The translations under genes were made by a program, and so were the position numbers. Positions 19,354 to 26,567 of a DNA stretch of 64,000 bases are shown here, piece by piece. Positions within the stretch are counted from its first letter, which is position 1, and every line of letters starts with the position of its first letter. This DNA comes from Parasedimentitalea huanghaiensis (GTDB taxonomy: Bacteria > Pseudomonadota > Alphaproteobacteria > Rhodobacterales > Rhodobacteraceae), in assembly GCF_009753675.1 (NCBI RefSeq), contig NZ_WQLV01000010.1, forward strand, positions 62,001 to 126,000, read 5' to 3'. Under the pieces are notes generated by a model that saw nothing but the letters and a program-made list of their open reading frames with translations, was not told where the DNA came from and made no database searches.

Positions 19354-20154
19354 ATGGGGCGCACATTCCACCTTGCCGTTGGGCAATCTCCTGCGGATCT
19401 ACCTACTACACAAAAGCGGCTGGAGTGGCTTGGGACGGCCCTACCGACAGTTGCCGCAAGGGGTGCTGATCTTCTGGTCCTTCCTGAGCTTTTCGCCACA
19501 GGTTATAATCGTGGCGATCAGATTCTCGCGCTCGCGGAACCTTCTGATGGGCCCATTGCTCAGGCTATTGCAGCTCTCGCTGCGGCACATGGAATCGCCA
19601 TCCACTATGGTTTTCCCGAGCGCAAGGGAGACTTGGTTTACAATGCAGCGCAATGCTTTGGGCCGGATGGTTCGCGACTAGGCGGGCATCGCAAACTGGT
19701 CTTTCCTCCCGGGTTTGAACGTGATCACTTCACTCCGGGTCAGGGCTGCACTCTGTTCACTTACCTCGGCGTGCAAATAGGCACGCTAATCTGCTATGAT
19801 GCCGAGTTCCCCGAAACAGCGCGACATCTGGCCTCTTTGGGGGCAGAACTCATTTTGGTGCCAACGGCCCTTGGCGCACAATGGGGATGGGTAGCCCAAC
19901 AAATGATCCCAACCCGTGCCTACGAAAATGGGGTCTACCTCGCATATGCCAACAGTGCTGGGAATGAAAACGGTATGGCATTCCTGGGACAGAGCTTCAT
20001 TGCCACTCCAGACGGTCAGGAACTTGCACGCGCTGGGGATCAGCCCGAGATTATCTACGGCCAATTGCAGTTAGACAAAGTTGCTGATGCTCAAAATCGG
20101 CTCCCCTATCTAAGGGACCAAGAAATGTTTGGGGCAAACATTTATGGTTGTTAG
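19354..20154 (+). CDS. Carbon-nitrogen hydrolase (nitrilase superfamily)
   Basis: 266 aa. The Glu-Lys-Cys catalytic triad is complete: Glu45 in VLPELF, Lys114 in HRKLVFP and Cys147 in LICYDAEFPE. It belongs to the aliphatic amidase/N-carbamoylase-like branch that hydrolyses amides to an acid and ammonia. The start is 2 bases after the M24 stop, so translation is coupled. A shared pathway for an amide, carbamoyl or cyclic C-N substrate is inferred; the substrate is unknown. Confidence 0.92.
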   Translation: MGRTFHLAVGQSPADLPTTQKRLEWLGTALPTVAARGADLLVLPELFATGYNRGDQILALAEPSDGPIAQAIAALAAAHGIAIHYGFPERKGDLVYNAAQCFGPDGSRLGGHRKLVFPPGFERDHFTPGQGCTLFTYLGVQIGTLICYDAEFPETARHLASLGAELILVPTALGAQWGWVAQQMIPTRAYENGVYLAYANSAGNENGMAFLGQSFIATPDGQELARAGDQPEIIYGQLQLDKVADAQNRLPYLRDQEMFGANIYGC

Positions 20155-20374
20155 CTTGACGTTTCCATTGGACTGCCCCCCGATCCTGACAAAATAGGCG
20201 CAACGCGGGCGTTGGCTACGTTTAGAAAAAACCTTGCCTGAGACATCCAGAGATCCAGCGAAACAAAGGTGACTTAGCAGCCGTTTCACGTTACAAAACC
20301 ACCTGTTTGTTGTGCAAAGTGGTAGATCATCACGCGTTGTTTGACTGAACCTACCGCTGAGCTGATAAAAAGAA
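20155..20374. other. Intergenic region upstream of ECF sigma gene
   Basis: 220 bases with no coding signal. CAACGC-GG-GCGTTG at 20201-20214 is a compact inverted repeat that might end the nitrilase operon, though no T-run follows. I found no clear GGAAT-type ECF promoter here. Confidence 0.3.
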
Positions 20375-20878
20375 ATGGCCTCCTTGTCCCACATTGAAAT
20401 TCTTCTTCCGGAACTGCGCGCCTATGCAATGGCTGTTGCAACCAACCGAGATGAAGCTGAAGATCTTGTGCAGGATGCCGTTGAACGAACACTTCGCGCG
20501 AATTCCTATCCGGCAAATTTGGATGATCTGCGCCCATGGATGTTCCGCGTCATCCGCAACTTAAATCTGGACGGCTTGCGGAAAAAACGGGTGCGTATGG
20601 AATATTCGCGCTCGCAGAGCCGTTTATTAGTTGATCTTGCGCAAAGCACAGACCATGCCAACGACGTACTGGTTCGCATGACGTTCCAAAAACTCGCGGC
20701 ACCGATGCGTGAGGTGTTGTTTCTGGTGGATGTAATGGGACTGAAATATTCAGAGGCAGCCGAAGTTATGGATGTGCCGCATGGAACCGTCATGAGCCGC
20801 ATCAGTAGGGCACGGCGCGCATTGGTCGTTGCGATGAACAGTGATGGCATAAGTAGCGAAAAGGACCGACAAACATGA
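20375..20878 (+). CDS. ECF-type RNA polymerase sigma factor
   Basis: 167 aa, small sigma factor with only regions 2 and 4. Region 2 shows DEAEDLVQDAVERTL and a RPWMFRVIRNLNLDGLRKKR stretch (-10 recognition); region 4 shows LFLVDVMGLKYSEAAEVMDVPHGTVMSRISRARRAL (-35 recognition helix-turn-helix). The stop overlaps the anti-sigma start (ATGA). The pair converges on a sulfite dehydrogenase operon. From memory, sulfite-activated ECF factors controlling sulfite oxidation are known in Sinorhizobium meliloti (RpoE1/RpoE4), so the same logic is likely here. Confidence 0.93.
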   Translation: MASLSHIEILLPELRAYAMAVATNRDEAEDLVQDAVERTLRANSYPANLDDLRPWMFRVIRNLNLDGLRKKRVRMEYSRSQSRLLVDLAQSTDHANDVLVRMTFQKLAAPMREVLFLVDVMGLKYSEAAEVMDVPHGTVMSRISRARRALVVAMNSDGISSEKDRQT

Positions 20879-21591
20879 ATGACGCTATGGACCGTGACTG
20901 GGATCTGATGAGCGCCTATAGCGATGGCGAGGTAACGTCAGCGCAGCGCACTGAAATAGAGGCGCGACTGCCGCAGGAACCTGCATTGCAGAAAATGCTG
21001 GAAGAAATCCGTATGGTGTCTGGCGCGTTGGCGGGGCTAAAACCAGAGCAGCCAACTGTTCTGGCGCCTGCGAACACAAACTGGCGTCCAATGGCGTTAT
21101 GCGCTTCGATTACTGTGGTGTTCATTTTGGCAGGGACGTTTCTGTTTAGGCCCACCGGGGAGAAGACACCGACGGAATGGCACCAATCATTTTTGTTGAA
21201 AGCTTATGAACTCAACAACTTGCCGACGCAGGTGGGCTATCACGACCTAACGGGCATTCCAGATCTTGAGTTGGCTAACCTGTATCTGGTTGAACAGCGA
21301 CAGCTGCCCAAAGACCAGATCGTTGCGCATTATTCTGGCCGCAACAATTGCCGTCTGACAATATTGTCGGGACCGCTCGGGTCTGACCATCCAGCACCCA
21401 ACAGCGATTGGATCAGCCAATGGAGCACCGTTTCGGGAAGCTACACGATAGTTGCAACCGGAATGGATCAACGCCGGTTCGAAGCTGTTTCCGACTTCGT
21501 CCAACAGGCAACCCGCTCAAATTTCCAGCCAGCCACAGTACTGGCCATGAAAATGGCAACTGATGCTGCAACCCCGTGCCAAAAGGCTTAA
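20875..21591 (+). CDS. Membrane anti-sigma factor
   Basis: 238 aa. The N-terminal cytoplasmic part (1-68) has the anti-sigma pattern LMSAYSDGEVTSAQRTEIEARL but no HxxxCxxC zinc motif. One transmembrane helix follows at about residues 72-91 (ALCASITVVFILAGTFLF), and the remaining 145 residues should be periplasmic. The periplasmic part contains just two cysteines, Cys159 (NNCRL) and Cys235 (TPCQKA near the end), which could form a disulfide. ATGA overlap with the sigma gene gives 1:1 coupled synthesis. A role in holding the sigma factor until a periplasmic signal arrives is inferred from architecture. Confidence 0.85.
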   Translation: MNDAMDRDWDLMSAYSDGEVTSAQRTEIEARLPQEPALQKMLEEIRMVSGALAGLKPEQPTVLAPANTNWRPMALCASITVVFILAGTFLFRPTGEKTPTEWHQSFLLKAYELNNLPTQVGYHDLTGIPDLELANLYLVEQRQLPKDQIVAHYSGRNNCRLTILSGPLGSDHPAPNSDWISQWSTVSGSYTIVATGMDQRRFEAVSDFVQQATRSNFQPATVLAMKMATDAATPCQKA

Positions 21592-21592
21592 C

Positions 21593-21637
21593 AAAAAAAC
21601 TCCCTCCAAACCCAGCGCATACGAGGGGTTTGAAGGG
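21593..21637 (-). terminator. Rho-independent terminator of the sulfite dehydrogenase operon
   Basis: Minus-strand hairpin: 12-bp arms (21602-21613 with 21626-21637, one mismatch) around a 12-base loop, followed on the minus strand by seven T residues (the A-run at 21593-21599). It lies 48 bases past the cytochrome stop and directly abuts the anti-sigma stop, so it may also end transcription from the other side. Confidence 0.85.
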
Positions 21638-21684
21638 TAACATTCAAAATCAGGAGCTGGACTGCAGACGGCAGACGGCAGATT

Positions 21685-22395
21685 TTAGTTTGTTTTACCC
21701 GGAAAATTGGGGCGGTCTTCTCCGTAGTGCGCGGTCAGGTAATCCAGAATGATTGTACGATCTGGTTCATCAATTTCCGCAGCGCCCTGATCTTCGACCA
21801 TCCATTCGAACAGCTCTTCCCAGCCATCGCGTGTCAGCCCCTGCTGAGCAACGATCATCTCCGAATGGCAGGCTGAACAGGCGTAGTATGTCTCTTCAAC
21901 ACCCGGAGCGTCGAACAAGATGCCGAATTCGTATTCTTCCTCAGCCTCTTCGCCAGCATCAGCGGCTTCAGCGCCACCAAACACCAGTGGAGAAGCAGAC
22001 TGACTATTCAGGTAAGCGATTAGGTTGGCACGGTCCTTGGCCTTCTTAAGACCAGAAAAACTCATCTTGGTGCCTTTGATCTCGGCCTTGGGTTTGGTCA
22101 GGAACGCATCCAATCGTTCGGCGCTCCATTCCCCACCGTAGACGACCATCGCTTTGGAGTACTTGAAGCCATCCGTTGCGGCCACCGGCGCGCCAACAAT
22201 CCCAAACAAGTTCGGCCCGGTTTTCTTTTTGCCGCCTTCGTCAACTGTGTGGCAGGCCTTACATTTCTTGAATGCTTTTTCACCCTTGGCCAAATCAGCA
22301 GTCGGCAACAGGTCAATTGCAGACTCTGCAACAGACAAAGACGGGATCAACAGAACGGTGGACAGGGCAAACCCGCCGAGTTTGGACAAACGCAT
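21685..22395 (-). CDS. Diheme cytochrome c, likely sulfite dehydrogenase electron acceptor subunit
   Basis: 236 aa, exported (signal peptide MRLSKLGGFALSTVLLIPSLSVA, cut near residue 23). Two heme-binding motifs: CKACH at residues 45-49 and CSACH at 173-177, with Met111 (KMSFSG) a likely sixth ligand for the first heme. The first half is a standard class I cytochrome c; an acidic linker (GEEAEEEYEFG) leads to the second, shorter heme domain. It follows the molybdenum subunit gene by 82 bases and should pass its electrons to the respiratory chain. SorB and SorU are typically monoheme as I recall, so a diheme partner is a variant. Confidence 0.87.
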   Translation of the reverse strand: MRLSKLGGFALSTVLLIPSLSVAESAIDLLPTADLAKGEKAFKKCKACHTVDEGGKKKTGPNLFGIVGAPVAATDGFKYSKAMVVYGGEWSAERLDAFLTKPKAEIKGTKMSFSGLKKAKDRANLIAYLNSQSASPLVFGGAEAADAGEEAEEEYEFGILFDAPGVEETYYACSACHSEMIVAQQGLTRDGWEELFEWMVEDQGAAEIDEPDRTIILDYLTAHYGEDRPNFPGKTN

Positions 22396-22441
22396 GTATG
22401 TCTCCAGGTATTTGAGAGAATGGATAGAAGGTCACGGTGAT

Positions 22442-22465
22442 GGGGCGACACAACCGCGCCGCCCC
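22442..22465 (-). terminator. Intercistronic hairpin between molybdenum and cytochrome subunits
   Basis: GGGGCG / CGCCCC inverted repeat with a 12-base loop in the 82-base gap, 12 bases after the molybdenum-subunit stop and without a T-run. It may adjust the subunit ratio. Confidence 0.35.
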
Positions 22466-22477
22466 TGTTCACTTGGA

Positions 22478-23770
22478 TTAGCTGACGCGCAGACCAACCC
22501 GGTGCATAGTGTTGTTCAGGTAGCCTTTGGGGTTCCAATTGATGGCAAATGGCTGAGCTTCGCCATTGCTGTCGGTGGCACGGGCCCAGACTTCATAGTA
22601 ACCGGCCTGATCAAATTTGACGTTCGCACGCCAGTTGTGCCAGGCGCCCGAGTTCACAGGTGCGTCCAGTTCAGCGGTCTGCCAAGTGGTGCCAAAGTCG
22701 GTTGAGATTTCCAGTTTTTCAACTGTCCGATCACCTGACCATGCGTGACCACGTACTTCGGTTTCCATGCCGACCTCGGCGCCATTGGCTGGGAAGGTCA
22801 CCAGCGATTTCACCGGCATACGCTCGATGATCACAAAATCCTCGGTCTCGACCTTTTCACCAGGCGCAACCGGACGGTTTGGCACGCGGTAGGCTTTGCC
22901 GGTCATCTTCGGACCATCATGAACAACGTCACGCAGCTCGATCCGGTTCAGCCATTTCTGAGCGGTCGAGGCGGGCCAGCCTGGAACGACCAGACGCAGC
23001 GGTGCGCCGTTCAGCGGGTGCAATTCCGCACCATTCATTTCGAACGCGATCAGAATTTCGTCCGTCATCGCCTTGGAGATAGGCATCCCGCGCGAGATTG
23101 GCAGTTTGGCAGGATCACCTGACAGGTGGCTGTCAGCACTGTAATGCGCGGTGTAGACCACGTTGGACTGAACGCCAGCGGCCTCCAAAACCTCCTTTAG
23201 ACGCACACCAGTCCACTCGGAACAGGCAATCGCACCCAGAGTCCACTGGTTGCCTTTGGCAGGCGGCTCAAATGCCGAACGACCGTTGCCGCCACATTCC
23301 AGTGTCAGCGCCTTGGTGACGACCTCAAACTTTTCTTTCAAGTCAGCAATGGTCAGAGTCATTGGCTTATCTACGAAACCGTCGATGGTCAGGGTCCAGG
23401 ATTCTGCGTCCATTTCCTCGGGCGGAATACCGTTGTTACGGACAAAGTGACGGTTGGTGGGCGTAATCGCATCATCCAGCAGGTGCGGTGGTGTTTCAGC
23501 ATTCACCGGACGGTCATTCAGCAGTGTCAGGCCATCTTTGCCCGCCAGCACATTTTCACCAGCCATTGCAGCAGGAACAAAACCGATAGGCAGGTTTTTA
23601 CTGAATGGAATGGATGTTCCGACCATGGCAGCAACAGTTGCAAGGCCAGTGCGTGTCAGAAAGCCACGGCGGCTTGGGCTTTGTACCTGGCCAGCGTCTT
23701 CACTGCGGGTAATTCCGGTTTCTTCGGTAGTGACACTGTGAGTGTCAGTTTTCTGGTCGATCTCGGCCAT
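22478..23770 (-). CDS. Sulfite dehydrogenase molybdenum subunit (SorA/SorT-like, sulfite oxidase family)
   Basis: 430 aa periplasmic molybdoenzyme oxidising sulfite to sulfate. A TAT signal with twin arginines at 34-35 (SRRGFLTRTG) precedes a hydrophobic stretch. The molybdopterin domain contains the molybdenum-ligating Cys159 in TLECGGNGR, GVRLKEVLEAAGV and PLRLVVPGWPA; the C-terminal dimerisation domain (about 310-420) includes RGHAWSGD and WARATDSNGEAQP. No heme or membrane segment is present, so electrons must go to the cytochrome encoded next. SoxC is a close relative, but no other sox genes are present. Confidence 0.9.
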   Translation of the reverse strand: MAEIDQKTDTHSVTTEETGITRSEDAGQVQSPSRRGFLTRTGLATVAAMVGTSIPFSKNLPIGFVPAAMAGENVLAGKDGLTLLNDRPVNAETPPHLLDDAITPTNRHFVRNNGIPPEEMDAESWTLTIDGFVDKPMTLTIADLKEKFEVVTKALTLECGGNGRSAFEPPAKGNQWTLGAIACSEWTGVRLKEVLEAAGVQSNVVYTAHYSADSHLSGDPAKLPISRGMPISKAMTDEILIAFEMNGAELHPLNGAPLRLVVPGWPASTAQKWLNRIELRDVVHDGPKMTGKAYRVPNRPVAPGEKVETEDFVIIERMPVKSLVTFPANGAEVGMETEVRGHAWSGDRTVEKLEISTDFGTTWQTAELDAPVNSGAWHNWRANVKFDQAGYYEVWARATDSNGEAQPFAINWNPKGYLNNTMHRVGLRVS

Positions 23771-23823
23771 TCTTTCCTCCCTTTGGCTTTAAACCTGTCA
23801 GTAATTTGTTTCAGGTCGCATGA

Positions 23824-23854
23824 GAGAAACGGGGGGGGCGGCTGGTTTATTCCC
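23824..23854 (-). promoter_or_regulatory. Candidate ECF-type promoter for the sulfite dehydrogenase operon
   Basis: On the minus strand, GGGAATAAA (23854-23846) and CGTTTC (23831-23826) are separated by 14 bases (15 between the GGAATAA and CGTT cores), 55 bases before the ATG. This fits the GGAAT-like -35 and CGTT-like -10 of many ECF sigma promoters. An unbroken run of eight G residues lies in the spacer. No equivalent pair was found upstream of the sigma gene itself. Confidence 0.45.
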
Positions 23855-24063
23855 TTGGCAAAAAATAATTCTCATTTTTGACTAACCTTCTGTTGAATAG
23901 TTCCCCAGTCAGTCTTGTCGGCACCTGTTGCGATGACGGCGAACCTGGCCACCCCCATCCCGTTTTGCCTAGTGAGAACCCGTTCAAATGGCCAAATGGG
24001 ATGGGCTCTTGTATTTGTTCTCTTTTTGTTCTAGTTTGTATGAACGCTATTGGGAGAACTCTG

Positions 24064-24408
24064 ATGCAAGACACTGCCGTATACGTTCCCAGAACAACTC
24101 CAATGGGCTCGTCGTCCAATGATTACCACCTGTTGCCTGTTACAGAAAAACAAACCCAATTTGCGCTCGCGATTGCTAAGCGAACCGGGAAAACCCTACC
24201 ATCGGACGTTCAGCAAGATCGCCATGCTCTGTCGGTTTGGATCAGTGAGAACAAAGATACCCCAAAGGGCGGTAAGTTTGAAAACTATGCTTCATCGAAA
24301 CAGGTGGCTTTTGCCGAGCGTATCGCGAGAATGAAGCGGCGCACCGTTCCCGATGAATGCATCCGCGATCGTAAACTGATGTCGAAATGGATCGACTACA
24401 ACCGGTGA
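24064..24408 (+). CDS. Small two-repeat protein (topoisomerase-tail-like KQ..FA repeats)
   Basis: 114 aa hypothetical protein. ATG 24064 has GGGAG 7 bases upstream; the longer frame back to 23878 gives low-complexity residues and is unlikely. Residues 32-68 and 77-113 are two copies of one motif: KQ..FA..IA...K.T.P......DR..[LM]S.WI...N. From memory this repeat type also occurs at the C-terminal end of some type IA topoisomerases and in small roseobacter proteins, where it may bind DNA. No function is assigned. It is divergent from the sulfite dehydrogenase operon. Confidence 0.7.
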   Translation: MQDTAVYVPRTTPMGSSSNDYHLLPVTEKQTQFALAIAKRTGKTLPSDVQQDRHALSVWISENKDTPKGGKFENYASSKQVAFAERIARMKRRTVPDECIRDRKLMSKWIDYNR

Positions 24409-24816
24409 TGCTTAATCAGCGCTGGGGCTACCATTCCAATGAACAGGTTCAGTCCCAACATCTTTCGGATCTACTTGGTGCCTCTCCGATGGCCATCTTT
24501 CACATCCCTGCTTAATTTCGGCGCTGAACAATGGTGAGCCACGTATTTAGCACCAATCGCAACGTTTCTAGTTTAGCAAAGCTACCAAGTGCGCGAATTG
24601 GCTTTATGGGAAATCAGCTGCACCATGTCGTGATATTGGCGTGACATCCGGCCAATGATGGGGGCGTCCCAATGATCGAGTTTTTGAGCCTTGGAATGAA
24701 TTCTGTTGGAGCGACCACTGTACCGCGACTATTGGTGCACCTTGCAGTCCATTCCGGGCAGCAAAGGAGAAGTAGCATCTGTTGAACCCACAGTTTGAGG
24801 CCCCCTGTGTCATTGA
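24409..24816. other. 408-base stretch without recognisable gene
   Basis: Lies between the two-repeat gene (plus) and the membrane-protein gene (minus). Short open frames exist on the minus strand (24604-24813) but have no ribosome-binding site or recognisable domain. No tRNA, repeat or clear terminator seen. Confidence 0.4.
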
Positions 24817-26028
24817 TCACAGATGGTCTGCCTGGGTCAATTGGCGCGCTGTTAGCCAGCTGTCCAGACGCCACAGCCCCCAGGCGAGTGGAATTGCAGC
24901 CAGCCCACCAATCACATAGGCCAATGGTTCGTCATGGAAACTTTCCAGGGCCTGTGTGTACGCGTGGATACAGGCAAAAGTAACAGCCGTGTTGAACAAT
25001 CCGCGCTGGTTCGAATGGGCAAACCAACTGATCGCCCCTGCCAGTCCAATCGCCCAGAGTACGGAATACATATTGGCCGAGATGAACATTGCGGTTTCGC
25101 GAAAAGCGTCGCGAGCATCGTACCAACTGCTATAGGTGCTGCTGTCCCAATCTTCGTATCTGCTGGTTCCCCACAGTGTTTCGCCCAAATAGTCGCCCCA
25201 CAAACTGCCAACAAGCGCACAAAGATTGGCAATAATGAAGGCCATTACTGCCAAGGTCATCGCATGTCTGGACAGTTGATCGGATCGAGTGCGCGCTACA
25301 AACAGCAGTACAAACACAAGCAGCAACATCTGCAAAATGGAGAGTGTCGATTCTGGCGAATAGAATACATATGCCGCATGGAAATAAAAGGTGCTGGTGT
25401 CCAGCGCCTGAGCAAAAGGCACGATGGCCAATGCTGTAATTAGACGAACATCGATGAACCAGCCCGCGCCTGCGATCGCCAATGTTGCATAGAGATAGAA
25501 AATGGAAATCAGAGCTCCGTCAATCTCGGATTGGTTAAGTAGAAAGCCAAGTCCGATCAAGTGAAGCGCCAGCCCCATCAACAGGATTGACCCAGCAACA
25601 AAGCGCCCGGTTTTCTTTTGCTTGTTCAAGGCAAAGACACACAGAGCAGCCACCAATGCTCCGGCAGGTACCATAATCCAGCCAGCGATGTCCGAATATT
25701 TGTCTATCAGCTCTATGCCAGCGCCGCCGATCAACATCCCAGCCCCTATCAGGGCTGAGGCGTTGCCAAAAAACGTGAAATCTGAATGGTCCGCCCGCAG
25801 GATTAAACCGCCGATCCCAAGAAACAACAGGCCCACAATTGCCACCGACAGCGCCGATGCCAGCCAGAAGATAAATCCGCCAGTTGCCGACAATATACCA
25901 AAGCACAAAATAGCGTTGAGAGCCATTGCCACCATTAACTTGCGCGACCGGAGTTCTATTTCCGCTTGTGCAGCTTGGGGAATAATGGCGTCAGCCACCA
26001 GCGCATCTGTATCAGCTAAAACAATCAT
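24817..26028 (-). CDS. Polytopic inner-membrane protein of unknown function
   Basis: 403 aa with around 10-12 hydrophobic helices after a short soluble N-terminus (to about residue 35). The segment SSTYSSWYDARDAFRETAMF lies in a polar loop near residue 305. No transporter signature is recognised; it may belong to a DUF2157-like integral membrane group, but this is only a guess. ATG 26028 is preferred because GGAGG sits 5 bases before it; an ATG at 26040 would overlap the first operator. It is preceded by two palindromic operators, so it is tightly regulated by an unlinked repressor. Confidence 0.7.
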   Translation of the reverse strand: MIVLADTDALVADAIIPQAAQAEIELRSRKLMVAMALNAILCFGILSATGGFIFWLASALSVAIVGLLFLGIGGLILRADHSDFTFFGNASALIGAGMLIGGAGIELIDKYSDIAGWIMVPAGALVAALCVFALNKQKKTGRFVAGSILLMGLALHLIGLGFLLNQSEIDGALISIFYLYATLAIAGAGWFIDVRLITALAIVPFAQALDTSTFYFHAAYVFYSPESTLSILQMLLLVFVLLFVARTRSDQLSRHAMTLAVMAFIIANLCALVGSLWGDYLGETLWGTSRYEDWDSSTYSSWYDARDAFRETAMFISANMYSVLWAIGLAGAISWFAHSNQRGLFNTAVTFACIHAYTQALESFHDEPLAYVIGGLAAIPLAWGLWRLDSWLTARQLTQADHL

Positions 26029-26039
26029 CGCAACCTCCA

Positions 26040-26052
26040 TGAACGTCGTTCA
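26040..26052. promoter_or_regulatory. Palindromic operator, proximal copy
   Basis: TGAACG-T-CGTTCA, a perfect 13-base palindrome around one central base, ending just before the Shine-Dalgarno of the membrane-protein gene. Form and placement suggest a TetR-family operator. Confidence 0.6.
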
Positions 26053-26071
26053 CTAGACTAATTGCACATTC

Positions 26072-26086
26072 TTGAACGTCGTTCAA
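26072..26086. promoter_or_regulatory. Palindromic operator, distal copy
   Basis: TTGAACG-T-CGTTCAA, a perfect 15-base palindrome whose centre is 33 bases (about three helical turns) from the proximal copy. A possible -35 (TTGAAC on the minus strand) lies inside it, so binding would block RNA polymerase. Confidence 0.6.
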
Positions 26087-26509
26087 CAATTTTCTGAGTA
26101 ACCATATCCGGCTGTATGAAACATACCGTGTGTGACAACTCTTGCGGTGGACCCCTTAGTCTCAGGTCGTGGGGTGATGCCAGCCCGGGCCGTCTCCTTT
26201 AGAATTTCGATCTGCCCACAAAAAATTATGCAGATCATCAACGGAAATGTGGTGTGCAGGTAAATCCAGTCATCATACAGCTTGTCTAATTTAGATATTT
26301 TAGGCCACAGTTTTTCATTAGCTAAACACCAAAAAGGACAAGGGCGTCACCAAATTTGCGTTTTCACACTAAATTTTTTGGCTCAAGCGGATGTGGACAA
26401 TGCAGGGAGAGGGCCCGCATCATCCGGGACAGCCAGAAGCTATAAATTTGGGAAACTTTAGCCTCATCCCACAGGGGTAAGAGGTTCCATAGACCGGAGA
26501 GTTCGCTGT
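26087..26509. other. Non-coding stretch upstream of operators
   Basis: About 420 bases, locally AT-rich around 26270-26390. Short minus-strand reading frames (for example near 26130-26230) look protein-like but have no start or recognisable domain; possibly a decayed gene. Nothing else is visible. Confidence 0.3.
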
Positions 26510-26539
26510 CAGAGGCGGGCGGCAAGTTGTCCGCCTCTG
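26510..26539 (-). terminator. Hairpin downstream of ornithine-cyclodeaminase homologue
   Basis: Perfect 9-bp stem CAGAGGCGG / CCGCCTCTG with a 12-base loop, 28 bases after the minus-strand stop at 26568. No T-run follows, so a Rho-assisted end or 3' stabiliser is likely. Confidence 0.5.
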
Positions 26540-26567
26540 GCTTCCTATGGTTTTGATCAGAACCGGC

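Noticed and set aside
21662-21680. Short tandem GCAGACG repeat
   Set aside because: Only about two and a half units of seven bases; too short to claim a functional repeat.
22478-23770. SoxC (sulfane dehydrogenase) of a thiosulfate-oxidising sox cluster
   Set aside because: No soxXYZAB genes nearby and the partner is a small diheme cytochrome; the sulfite dehydrogenase assignment fits better.
26130-26230. Possible insertion-sequence remnant on the minus strand
   Set aside because: A protein-like short frame is visible but I could not match it to any transposase motif and saw no terminal repeats.
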